Assembly (NCBI GenBank): GCA_903813345.2
Contig: CAIIXF020000011.1
Location: forward strand, 17,593,754 to 17,653,753
Origin: Owenia fusiformis
Lineage: Eukaryota; Annelida; Polychaeta; Sabellida; Oweniidae
Direction: 5' to 3'
DNA: 60,000 nt
Below the pieces are notes generated by a model. The model did no database searches. It was not told the DNA's origin and saw nothing but the letters and a program-made list of their open reading frames with translations. Shown here piece after piece: positions 1 to 11,200 of the stretch (the stretch's first letter is position 1; every line of letters begins with the position of its first letter). The position numbers and the translations under genes are program-made.

Positions 1-705
1 CCTATGATATCAAAAACGATCTGGCTTATCTTAGTCTAAGGCTTCCATTATATTGCAGCCTTATGCCATGCATAAATCCCTGTGTTTTGTTCTGCCTCAT
101 AAGAGGCATGTCGTGATCATAAAATTCGAAATCAACCAGCCGACATTTTTACACTTCACAATTTGAATTGCGAGTTTTGGTCTTATTACCTCACAAAAAC
201 TTTCAAAACATACAGGAAGTGATCAGTGTATCAGTTCAAATCTTTTAAATCGCTACTTTGAATTTACAGTCAGCTATAATGTCAGACATTAACGACATGT
301 TCGTCCAGTTTTTGTTGTTGTCCTTGAACATCCGCCATTTTTCTTGGAGTCGATGATTTAATTTTAGACAAAAGCTTGCAATATTTCACAAAGGATAGTA
401 TTCGTTTACATTCTATTTGATGAAACATTATCCAGGCCTGTCAACTGTCCCACAATTGGCGTATTTGTCACGCATTTGCTGAAGAATTTGAAGTCACACA
501 AGTTTTTTTTGCGTGACAGAAAATGTCAAGCAAATCAGCATTTTACTTGGTAATTGTCAAGCCAAAATATTTCTGTAGAAAATATTTTTAAAAAGTTCGC
601 CAATACAGCAAAAACACGAATGCCAAAAAAAACGTATGCATTCCGTTCAGACTTTCAGGTGGATCGCGTATGTGTCACGCATTCCATTCGAAATTTTTCG
701 TACCT
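1..705. other. Upstream non-coding DNA, no feature seen
   Basis: AT-rich sequence with only short chance reading frames. I see no conserved coding segment, RNA gene or clear repeat boundary before the foldback element that starts at 706. Confidence 0.5.
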
Positions 706-1491
706 AAAGTCCATTTCACTGCTTCATTTCGTCAGTAGAACGGCAAAAATAAGAAATTGGGAGACCATTGTGCAATAATATATGGAAAAGTATATTCATA
801 ATGTACATGAATGACATTTGTATATTTCAGATTTTTTAGTTTTTTGTGCAATAAGCCTGTGCCGTCTTGTAATTTGAAGAATTTCAGCCATGTTAATTTT
901 ATTGAAAATAACATGGCAGAGAAACATCCAAATATAAGAGGCCACACACTTTATAAGCCAAACTAGAGTCCATTTCACTGCTTCATTTCGTCAGTAGAAC
1001 GGCAAAAATAAGAAATTGGGAGACCATTGTGCAAAAATATATGGAAAAGTATATTCATAATGTACATGAATGACATTTGTATATCTTGGATTGCTTCTAG
1101 TTTGGCTTATAAAGTGTGTGGCCTCTTATATTTGGATGTTTCTCTGCCATGTTATTTTCAATAAGATTAACATGGCTGAAATTCTTCAAATTACAAGACG
1201 GCACAGGCTTATTGCACAAAAAACTAAAAAATCTGAAATATACAAATGTCATTCATGAACATTATGAATATACTTTTCCATATATTATTGCACAATGGTC
1301 TCCCAATTTCTTATTTTTGCCGTTCTACTGACGAAATGAAGCAGTGAAATGGACTCTAGAAGCAATCCAAGATATACAAATGTCATTCATGTACATTATG
1401 AATATACTTTTCCATATATTATTGCACAATGGTCTCCCAATTTCTTATTTTTGCCGTTCTACTGACGAAATGAAGCAGTGAAATGGACTTT
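706..1491. mobile_element. 786-bp compound foldback element
   Basis: The element begins AAAGTCCATTTCACTGC and ends with the reverse complement, GCAGTGAAATGGACTTT. It is flanked on both sides by ACCT (702-705 and 1492-1495), a candidate 4-bp target duplication. Inside, two blocks alternate: A (about 118 bp, starting GTCCATTTCACTGC) and B (about 138 bp), with a short linker L. The order is A-B-A-L followed by inverted B-A-L-A, so it is a duplicated arrangement rather than a simple palindrome. Because the arms mirror each other, similar short peptides can be read from both strands; they are not genes. The superfamily is not recognised. Confidence 0.8.
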
Positions 1492-1749
1492 ACCTAGACT
1501 GTATCCTTCGTCTGAATAAATATTCAGACTGTAAGTCACCTATTGTAAAATGTGGTGTTGTATAAATGTTACAAATAAGTTTGTGTAATGATAAAATGAT
1601 TACCTTATAAAGAACTTACAATATTATTTTTTCGTATATTGTCCTCTTACTGAAGATATTCATAAAATATACAGACGCTTCTTGTAGCGAAGCCATTGAT
1701 TGGGTCAAGCCATTGATTAGGTCAAGCCATTTTGGCAATGCCAATTCTC

Positions 1750-2072
1750 ACGATAAACGAGATTTAGCCAGTGACGTCAGTCTATTTGTAAACAAATAAC
1801 ACGTGGAGCGGACGTAGCAACATTACGGAAGCGTATTGATAAATTCCATTTGTGCGTGAATTTATTAGATCTAGTCATTTATTATCATTATCCCGATTAA
1901 TTTTCTTCATTTATAGTAAATAGAGCGGAAATATTCATGAAGAAGGCCGAGGTAATCAAGTGGTCATGTGTTGTCAAAGTTCAAAATTTGCATATCTCGT
2001 TTGGATCTCGTGAACTCAAACGTCCTTGACATTGATTTCGCGATCTACTTATGAACACATCCTGAAGTTTTG
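1750..2072 (+). promoter_or_regulatory. Possible promoter and 5' untranslated exon upstream of REV3L
   Basis: A CRE-like TGACGTCA lies near 1772 and an E-box CACGTG near 1801. About 260 bp downstream is a good splice donor, TTTTG|GTGAGT, at 2072/2073. A plausible acceptor for a 5' untranslated exon lies just before the REV3L start (TACTTCTAG, ending at 8095). Linking the two is inference. There is no transcript evidence, and CRE and E-box motifs occur by chance. Confidence 0.2.
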
Positions 2073-2629
2073 GTGAGTCTGAACATTTCATTATTTTATA
2101 TCAACTTGTACCCGCCTTATACAAATATTTTTGCTTCTAGTTTAAGATGAACATCTCTTCAACATATTCACCAATTTTCAAGGTGAACATTCTTGGTATA
2201 AACGAGAAATTAATGTGCAAAAAATATCACCGCAATTTCCACAGGAAATATATCAATCATAACAGACCGAATATTATTCGGTCTGTTGGATACATACTAG
2301 GACTTTACCTCAGATTTGGACCAAAGTGTCCACATTTTGAGGGGAGGTGTTCAACATTTCCAAGTCACTCATGTTAGGTGTTCCCAACTTGACACGCCTG
2401 ATTTTCATTAAGTAATTTGGCCAGAGACTCGAGTAAGATCTGGCCAAGATCTGTGGATAATTCTGTGAAAATTGTACCACTTTTCAAAATCTAAAGCAAC
2501 GTATTTTCAGGTAACATTCTGCTATGATATCTGGACATGAGTTGCTGTGAACAATTATTAATTGTATTTACATTATGAAAATGAAAATTTTAAAAGACTT
2601 ACCCAAAAATCACTAAAATTGTTTGTTTC

Positions 2630-2695
2630 GAGGTCTCCTCTGCCGAAGGCAGCGCGAAGTAGGAGCGTAGCGACTACTTTGAGGGAGACCTCGAA
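2630..2695. repeat. Hairpin with GAGGTCTCC / GGAGACCTC arms
   Basis: CGAGGTCTCC and its reverse complement GGAGACCTCG enclose a more GC-rich segment containing AGCGCGAAG and GAGCGTAGC. This suggests a short foldback repeat. A related GGAGACCTCG half-copy occurs near 3167-3176. Confidence 0.55.
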
Positions 2696-2919
2696 CCATT
2701 GATCACGTTTGCTCCTGTAATTATTCACTTCTTCACCTCTTTAAAATGTTATTTCAATCAGTTGATCAAATTTTCGGACTTTGACCTCAAATTCAAATAT
2801 TAATATTTATAAGAAAAAATACTGACTCATTATTATATTTTTAAAAGTCTTTCAAATAAAGTGAAATGAAGCCAAAATCAGCTAAAATTATGCAATGTCG
2901 TAAAATGGCGTTACTGGAA

Positions 2920-3070
2920 TATGATGCAATCACCTGTGACGTCATACACGTATTGCCACATCAACAACTAAACAAACAATTAATAAATACTTCACTGATT
3001 GGTTTAAAGATTCTTCGCATCATTTGTGACGTCATAAACATGTTACCCAACCAACAACTAAACAAATAAC
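2920..3070. repeat. Direct duplication of about 50 bp
   Basis: Two similar segments, about 89 bp apart, share TGTGACGTCATA followed by a CAACAACTAAACAAA tail. They start near 2935 and 3024. Both contain the TGACGTCA palindrome. No gene is associated. Confidence 0.5.
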
Positions 3071-3796
3071 AAATAGGCATACAGGTTCGTTCAGTGCCAC
3101 GCTCTTGAATCAGTTATAAACAGGATAATCAACAGATATATGAGAGGGTCAGGATTTTTTTTGACTTGGAGACCTCGACTCGAGGAGTTTGCTGCATTTT
3201 CTTGTTAAAATACAGCCGCCATTAAATTCAAAATTCATGACACGCCAGATATGTGGGATCAATCATTATTCTAATCATTCTTGAAAGATCATATCAGTAT
3301 AGGCCTAGATAATCAAATATTTTCAAATGATATAATTTGATCTTCTATGTGATAGAATATATATTAAAGTATCAAATTACATTCATGTTTTTCCAACTTT
3401 AAAGTTGATCGACCTCTGACCAATTAAACTCCAGATTTCTATTCAGTGCGGAGTAAAAACAATCGTAAAAGCAAAATGTCCTAAAATCATCAATAAAATG
3501 TCGATTATTCCGATAATCTGATGCTTTAAAGGTAAGTTTTGGATTTAATTAAGCTTATGAGTGAATAATTTACACGTGCATTGCTTAGTGCAAAATGAGC
3601 AATGGTATATAACTCTGAATTCGTATTTTGAAAAAGGTTCTATTGACCTACTTTTTCCACGTCTGCGTGTTACATAGGCCCAGAAACATGTATAATAATG
3701 CTATCCAATCAGAGCCTGACTTTCACTTCGAGAGTCTCCTGATAATAACAATGAATTCAAGGAAATACTAATGAACCCTTAAAAATTACGGAGTGG

Positions 3797-5380
3797 CTCC
3801 AGGACCGACAATTGTCGGTACTGGAGACTGTCCATGGGTATTTGCTGGGGTACCGACAATTGTCGGCACTCTATCGTCACCTAGTAGTGCCAGATAGAGA
3901 ACCGACAATTGTCGGTACGCAAGTGGCTACTTCGTGTTTTTGCTAGAGAGCCGACAATTTCATAAATAAATCGACTACTTTTACTTTTAGTTATAACCCC
4001 ATCACTGGTAGCCTCGTGGTTAGCGAGCACAACTCAAACACACTCGGTCCCGGCAGGACCTACTTTTTTCTTTTGAGGGGGGGGGGGGGCATAGTGCTTC
4101 TTTTGCAGTATGGAATCGCACAGGCATTAACTTGTAGTGAGCCATTATTTATTTAGACAAAAATTGATTCAACTTCCATCAAAATTGTCTTACAAGCTTC
4201 AATTAAAAAACATTTTAAAGCTCTTTTCTTGTTCTATCTAATGGGTCGATATATACAGTTAGGGGAGGGGATGCTTTCACCCCCGTCGCTCTCTACCCTT
4301 ACTACGCCATGGCACAGGAGAAATATCTCATTTGGAATATATCACTGTTTACTTTGCGTTTGGTAGCTCTCTCATGCGAGATGGAATCGTGGCCATTAAC
4401 TAAGGGAGCCAAATGCATCTTCCATCAAAAATTGTGCTATAAGGTATGAGTACCGTAATCCAACACCAAATTCGAAAATTCATAACAATACTTTGCACAT
4501 ATGGCGTTCGTGACCAACTATGAAACGCTTACCCCCCCCCCCATAGTGTTATATATCAAAATGCACCTGTCCATATAGGGGTTCGATTGACCTACATCAA
4601 ATTATAGGGAGTCAGGTTACTTTTTGAGATATCAGCGTCCGTTTATTGTAACTCGCGTTTGCTACCACTTCTTTAATTCTGATATGACGGGCAAACGCGT
4701 AGTAAACATGCTCACGTTCGGAACTATTTTGACCTACATCGCTATTTTCGTAATTCAAATGAAAGTTGAACTCCTCTATATTTTGATACCAAATAGTGGC
4801 ATACTAGGTACCCTAGAAGCCAACTATGGGTTATTTAGAAAGATACCACAGGTTTTTAAATGGACTATATACCTTTTGGCGGATGGATATGGAACCTCAT
4901 ACCATAAGCTTCAAATAAAAAACATTCTAGCTATTTTCTTCTACCTTATGGGTAGCAAACGCCCGTTTCTACGCCTGATCGGCTCAGGAGAAATATCCTG
5001 TCTGTTTAGAATATATATAGCCGTTTTCTCTGCATTAATAGCTTTCTAACGTCTTACTTGTTCATGTTTTTTATTGGGTTTTCAACGTTTACTACCATTC
5101 CCTGTTCCCGGGCTACCATTTTTTGACTGGGTTTGGTAATCCCCGGGTAACCGGGGCTAATGCCCTCCCCGGGTTTTGCACTTGTTCCCAAAATATCCGT
5201 ATGATATCTGAAATATCCCCCCGCGCATTGCGCATGCGCCAGAAAATTCGAAAATCAATATTTGTCGGTCCTCTAGCGTGTAAACACAGCATATCTCCCG
5301 TACTGACAATTTATTTGTCGGTCCCCTAGCTTGCCACCACATCAGAGGCTAGAGTACCGACAATTGTCGGTACTCTAGCC
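3797..5380. repeat. Cluster of ACCGACAATTGTCGGT palindromes
   Basis: The 16-bp palindrome ACCGACAATTGTCGGT occurs in full at 3804-3819, 3901-3916 and 5356-5371, and with one change at 3852-3867. Half or broken copies lie near 3951, 5261 and 5302. The first lies in a longer palindrome closed by CTCCAG/CTGGAG. The last lies in a perfect 34-bp palindrome (5347-5380) closed by GGCTAGAGT/ACTCTAGCC. Copies at both ends of a 1.6-kb block suggest the ends of a foldback transposon. A 141-codon frame inside it (from 4624, lacking an ATG start) shows no recognisable domain. Confidence 0.6.
4078..4330. mobile_element. Diverged copy of the G-run / GTAGCCAG-type repeat
   Basis: It starts in a run of about 14 G and contains AACATTTTAAAGCTCTTTTC followed by CTATCTAATGG. 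Both match the element at 37964-38250. It ends near CTACGCCATGG, resembling the CTACGCCTATG end of that copy. A third, poorer version lies near 4530-4960. The boundaries are approximate. Confidence 0.45.
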
Positions 5381-5617
5381 TTTACGTAAAAATTACTTAT
5401 GCTACTAAGAGACTGGACAAACTTTGATTTTGCATAATCTGTATACATGTTCCTTGGCCTAAAGGAGTCCTCCTGATTGACCTCCTAATTTGTAGACGAG
5501 GTTGCCATATCTTGGAGTTTTGACTTCTCGGAATTTCACACAACTTGCTTATTTAAGCTTACATATGAGATTTCTCGAGAACACACATAGGAAGTAAGTA
5601 GGTCAGTAAAATTCAAT

Positions 5618-5896
5618 TTATCTAGGGCAAAGGGGTGTAATGTCGACGTGTGGGGTAATGTCGACATAATAGACGGGGTAACTTCGACACTTATGTATTA
5701 GAAGTAGAATTTCTGTTTTCCGCCATGTTTGATTTCTGGAAAAATTAAAATCTCGCGAGATCCATGCGAGAAAAAAAACATGGCTTCCCCCTAGATCGGA
5801 AATTAGAGCAAATAAACAACAAGGTGTCGAAGTTACCCCACATGTCGAAGTTACCCCAAAATGGTGTCGACGTTACACCCCTTCGCCCTAGATAAG
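5618..5896. mobile_element. 279-bp foldback element with GTCGAAGTTACCCC motifs
   Basis: The outer inverted repeats are TTATCTAGGGCAAAGGGGTG and CACCCCTTCGCCCTAGATAA. Each arm carries three copies of a subrepeat close to TGTCGAAGTTACCCC (left arm near 5640, 5658, 5678; right arm near 5825, 5843, 5865). No transposase is encoded, so this is a non-autonomous element. Family not recognised. Confidence 0.75.
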
Positions 5897-6904
5897 CTGT
5901 CACCATTCGGCAATTGCAAACAATGAGAAAGAAAATGTACATGTTCTATTCTTATCAACCACTTAATCGAACAGTAGATTGGTAATTGCAAATTTCTAGT
6001 TTGTGCTTGAAGGCGAATGGGAGTTCGCATGATGCCCGCAAACCCCCTCTCACTATGCTCATGCATTTAGAGTTGTTACATGTAATATGGACAATATCTT
6101 TGAACAGCTCAAAAGATAAAAGTTTGGGGATTCATATCGCTTGATTATTCTGCATTTTGAGCATGTTTTTTAAAATGGCTATAAAAACATGATAAGAAAA
6201 TTCGGATCTGAATGAAACTTAGTAAGAACATTGAACAAGCTTTAATTGTGCTAAGTATGAGTTCAAATTTATGTTTGATGATGGAGTTATTAACATCAGT
6301 TTGGTTTACCTTTTTTGGCTCACCCTGTATATATACAGTCAAAACAGAAATGTTTGTTACTACTTTGAATTTAAAAAATAATCAATCAAATGACCATATT
6401 GAAACAGTTTATGTAAAAATAGAAACAATTTTATTTATCCTAGACTCTATAAAACCGGTGAAACTTTCTGAGGACCGGTTATACTCATATACAGGCAGCG
6501 TAACATCTTCTCGCTGGTGGTAAGGCCAGCTATCAGTGCTGCAGGTTCAAGTTGCTGGAACTTCACAATATAAAAACAAGAATAACAGACAGAACAGCGA
6601 TGATTTTCAAATTTTATTAATTGTTTTTCCTCTAGTTTTCTCTTTAATTCTTACTCTGTGAAACTGAAATAAATAAAACATATCATTATTTGTCAATTGT
6701 TTAGGTTGTAAACTAGTAACAAGAACTTTAAGGTCACTTTACTCTGGGATCACTTTACTCTAAGGTCACTCTATCCTTTTTAGCAATTATAAACAAACCT
6801 TAATTCCTCCAAGGACAATGACATCTCTACATGTTGATCTTGTAAAGTACAACATGTCTAATCATTGTTTTCCTATGAGGCCGTCTCTGCATTTTGACAA
6901 TGTA

Positions 6905-7130
6905 CAGGGTGTCAAATAAATATTCCCACCCCCCTTAATTTCAAGAGTACAAGTTTTTGTGTGTAAAAGTGCATCTAGTTGAGCTAGTCATCTGAAACTT
7001 TGTGTAGAGTCGCTCCGTGATTCCTAGTTTTAATGTGCTAAAGAAAAATTCAGATAACATGCAGACAAAAAAAGTTGCAACATTATGTAGATGTTAAGTT
7101 GAGGGGAGAACATATTTAATTGACACCCTG
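6905..7130. mobile_element. 226-bp MITE with CAGGGTGTC ends at a TA site
   Basis: It begins CAGGGTGTCAAATAAATAT, ends ATATTTAATTGACACCCTG, and is flanked by TA on both sides. The CAGGGTG ends and TA flanks are typical of Tc1/mariner-type miniature elements. A solo end with the same CACCCTGTA signature sits at about 6318-6330. Confidence 0.75.
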
Positions 7131-7229
7131 TATAAGATGTGAAAAGTCATTGTATCAATTGTTTGTTGATGTTTTCCCCTAACAATTAAAAGACCACAGT
7201 GCAATATAAAGAAAAATCCATTCATATTT

Positions 7230-7434
7230 CAGGCCCGTAGCCAGGATTTGCCAAGGAGGGGTTCAGTTTTCAAAAATTTCCAGGGAGGGTTCACATATGA
7301 CAATTTTGGCCCAAATATGGCTAAAATCACTTGAGAAGTGCTCAAAATGGTGAAAAACTGCATGATTTTGGAAGAATTTTTGGCCAGGGGGGGGGTTCGC
7401 CCGAACCCTATGAATCCCCCTGGCTATGGGCCTG
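7230..7434. mobile_element. MITE family CAGGCCCGTAGCC, copy 1
   Basis: The ends are CAGGCCCGTAGCCAGG and CCTGGCTATGGGCCTG. The flanks are TATTT on both sides (7225-7229, 7435-7439), a 5-bp target duplication. The interior contains CTTGAGAAGTGCTCAAAATG and G-runs shared with the copies at 38290, 53917 and, more diverged, 16799. There is no coding capacity; the 61-codon minus-strand frame here is incidental. Confidence 0.85.
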
Positions 7435-8095
7435 TATTTTTCTCGCAAAACATATGTGTGCTTTTACTCGTTATTAAACAAACTTAATGTGTCTCCTTCG
7501 AAAATGTGAGATTCTTCTCATCTTTATTGATTGTTATCCTTTTATTTACCAGCTTGGTTTCACTTTAAAAAAAAAAATTCTAGATGTATCAAAATAAAGT
7601 TCAACTAAATACTTTTCTCCACTTAGTGAAATAAAGTTCAATATTTTGCTTGTTTCTAAATATGGCAGACCTGTTGATATTTTCCAAAAACAAAATATCA
7701 CAAAATCTCCTGAACTATATCAAGCCCATAACAAGGGTTACTTTTTATTTTAGATTACCCATAACTTGTTTAAAGGCCCCATATAAAGTGTAAACTACGT
7801 TTAGCTTTTATATTATAGTCTTACCCAATGTTATCAAAATGTGATATGAGAACCTCTTTTTTATATTTTTTCAAAAAGCCGATTTACACTGAAGATCTAT
7901 CTTAAACCCAAGTCTTACCAATTGCTGCCTAATGAGGGTATTTACTATATTTTCCCTTACATGCATAATACAGGTATACATCTTATTCTATCTAGGGCCA
8001 GGGCCATTGTTTGCAGACAGATTGCAGACAGTTGGCACTATTTTAAAACACACAGGCTCATTTATGTACTGTTTGGCCATCATTTATACTTCTAG

Positions 8096-8122
8096 GTTGG
8101 ATTCCTGGTAAACATCAGCACC
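8096..8122 (+). other. REV3L: REV3L 5' leader in the first coding exon
   Basis: An acceptor-like TACTTCTAG ends at 8095. It is followed by 27 bases up to the ATG at 8123, whose context is AGCACCATG. This suggests the coding exon is preceded by an untranslated exon further upstream. Confidence 0.35.
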
Positions 8123-8261
8123 ATGTTCTCGATGCGCATCGTTACCACAGACCACTATATTGCGCCACCTATAGAGGAACTTGATGTGTGTCGTTCAGAA
8201 TTCAGATGTTCAAATACCCGACGTGTTCCAGTTATCAGAATATTTGGAGCTACTCCAGCAG
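8123..8261 (+). CDS. REV3L: REV3L coding exon 1
   Basis: It encodes 46 residues plus one base, from MFSMRIV to FGATPA. The donor is G|GTAAGG. The start is fixed by alignment to the MFSVRIVTADYY start of the vertebrate protein as I recall it. Confidence 0.93.
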
Positions 8262-11200
8262 GTAAGGATTTGTAAATAAAAAGGTACATTGTCTTTTATC
8301 AACCATTGATTTTCTGAATGCAACTAGTACCAGGATAAAGTGTTTATAGAAGCTGGTCCAAACTTTTCAAGGTTTCCTTATACCACATTCGCTCTAATAC
8401 ACGCAGAGTGCATCTCCCAAATTCTCCTGGAGGAGATGGCTCAAATCACAAGATATTATTCAATTGACCCAATTATCGCCCAATCATTTTTTGCCAAGTT
8501 GCCAGAGTCTCATGGAAAATTAGGGTGTCTGTTTATTGGAGTATGTGTATCTATTAGAGAGAATATGGCATGTGGAGCAAATTGGTTTGGAGAGTTGTTG
8601 GGATATACAGGTTTTACTATGTCTATGAAAGCGGAGGGTCAATTTTTGAAGGAGGAATATTTTTTAACTGTGTGGTGAGTTTAAGATTGTGTGGTGGTTA
8701 ATTAAGACCTACGTTTTTAGCATTTTTATCAGGTATATGACAATTTTGGCCACACAGTTTAATATGATATAACAACAAAAATTTTCAAACCAGACATGTA
8801 TCTAGTGCTAAGTTCCTAGTGTTTGGTTAGTCTAACTCATTGCTGACCAACCCCGAGATATCACATCTATGACGTCATAATCGTATGAGACCAACCCCAA
8901 GATATCTCGGGGTGCTGTCCACTAGTTGTCACATAATCTGTTCTACTTATCTTACCAAATATTCTAGTGGTCACTAGGGGAACCTGGTAGGGTGCAATTG
9001 AAATATTTTGTCATTAGCTTCACAAATGGCATATAACTTAGCGCATAGGGTGTTGATACAGTGTATTTTATGCTGATGTGAAAGCATGCAATTTTGCTTA
9101 TTTTGTCACCAGCAGAAAACCTCCAAAAGTAGCTTTGGCCAGCAATGAGTTGAGATCATTTATAAGATTGTATGATGGTTTAGGTTAATTAAGACGAGAC
9201 CTTTCAGCATTTTTATCAGGTGATAATTTTGGCCACACAGTTTAATATGATATAATAATCAACAAAAAAATTCAGACCAGACATGTATCTAGTGCTAAGT
9301 AATCCTAGACTGCTATTCATCCTCTTTGGAAGTGCATTCTAATATATTATCAGTGGTAAGTTCATGTTTGACTTTGCACTATTGTCTTGTTTTTGGGGTT
9401 ACTGGTTTCACCATTAAGGTCATTTAAACCTTTAACAGCTACTAGTTATCTATCAAGGGCATTTATTTGCACCTGTCTCACAAATGAGTTGTTTGTTACA
9501 AGTGAATTCCAGCCAATCCGAATACAGCATTTCATATAACTGCAGTGCATTATATAACCATTCACTGCATCCAAGGTCATTCAATGAATGGTTGTCAAGG
9601 TGACAGCTTGAAATTGAAATTGATGCTTTGCCAAATTGACCCTTGCTAAAGTTTCATTGAAAATATGTTCTTTGATTGGTTTCCAAAACTTAACACTAGA
9701 TATGTCAGTGCTTAAATCCTTAATTATTCCCTAGATTTGATACCAGTGGTCAAAATTTTGGACTGGAGCTGATGGCTCATCTACTAAAAATCCTAATTTG
9801 ATTTTCTGAAAAAATGAAAGATGAAAAATATTGCAAAATCATGACAGTCAGAAGTTGTATTTTTAACTTGTCTCTTAGTTTTTGTTGCCTTTTAACATAC
9901 ATACATATATTATCAGTAAATCTTCCTCTGATAACAGCATTTCAGAAATATCTTTTGAATTTTAAAATGTTAACTGAGTACATTTTACTTTGCCTGTATG
10001 TACCTCATTAAATACATGTCATTTTGTTCAAATGAGTTCAGGATGTATGCTTCATTTAAACTCTAATGCATGATTAGTAGGAGAACAAATTGTGTTAAAT
10101 AAGCAATAGAATTATATAATAAATACATTGCAATTCAAATGAATAAGAATCACATATTATTTACAGGTAAACATAACTCATTCCCATATGGTCTAGAGCT
10201 TTAAATTTCACACATATTTTGCTAACATTTTTCTATTTTTTATAAACCTGAATTACCTGGTGTCCTAAATCTAGATACAGATATGCACCCTTTGTACTTA
10301 ATCAAAAGATGTTAATATTTTTTTTTTTATTGGCTCAAGATGTTTTGACCTGACAATTTGATTTATTAGTTATACAAAATAAATATATGTCATACTTAAA
10401 GCAATGTGTTACATCAGTGGCGGATCCAGGAACCAACAGGGGGTGGGCCCAAATTTGAGGTCAGAGAAAAAACCGCTGGAAAAAAATTTGGGCCCCTAAA
10501 ACCGAAAAGTGGGCCCAAATTTTGAAAATTTGAGGCCCATTTTCTACAAAATTTGGCCTAAAATTAAAAAAAATAAGGCCTTAGAAGGCCCAATAATGAC
10601 CAAAAGGCCCACTTTTTGGGGCCTCAAGGCCTAATTTGGTTTGAATCCCCAGGCAAGTTTCTAAATGATTTAAGATTATGAAAACACATCTTGATTCACA
10701 AGGTTTCGATTGTTCCTACGTCTAGACACAAAAAAAAGAAAAAGCAACAATGATAATGCATATTCAGGATGATTCTTATCAATTTTGCTGGTGATTTTCT
10801 CAAACAATAATTTCCTATTTTCTTGCCACTTTTGGCAATTAATCATTAATCCTTACTTAATCATTAATCCTTAGGCAAGTTCAAGTTTTTAAATGATTTA
10901 TTAATGCTTCCTCGAACTTGTTTTTGGACATATTTATCTATTTTTCTCAATAAAAGTTATACAATGTTGATTCATATTCAAGTTTTAGTCAAGGTGTTAC
11001 ATGTCTTTCAAGCTCTATTTGCAGTTTATGCTACTACCCCTAGTTGGGTAAAGGTTTGCCTTTGATTTTTGTTCTGAAGCCTTAGATATTGTTCTATTTC
11101 AAAAGATATCTTAAGTTTAAAATATGTTTTTAAAACTGGATCCATTTGTCCTTATAGTTTTGATACAATGTATTATTTAGAATCTGTATCAAGTCATTTT

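Noticed and set aside
732-1331. Matching 71-aa and 60-aa peptides on both strands
   Set aside because: They arise because the foldback element is read in both arms. They are not conserved genes.
4009-4066. tRNA-like segment GGTAGCCTCGTGGTTAGCGA
   Set aside because: The A-box region is suggestive, but the B-box (GGTCCCGGCAGGACC) does not form a normal T-arm and no full cloverleaf can be drawn. At most it is a decayed SINE head.
4624-5049. 141-codon frame in the palindrome-bounded block
   Set aside because: No ATG at the start and no domain. It overlaps a diverged repeat related to 37964-38250.
3804-5371. Possible CRISPR-like array of palindromic repeats
   Set aside because: Spacing is irregular, this is an animal genome, and there are no associated genes. 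It is better explained as mobile-element ends.
8340-8678. 112-codon open frame in REV3L intron 1
   Set aside because: It has no ATG start (opens on GTG), no recognisable domain and lies between two REV3L exons. Its end resembles a splice donor but no partner exon is evident.
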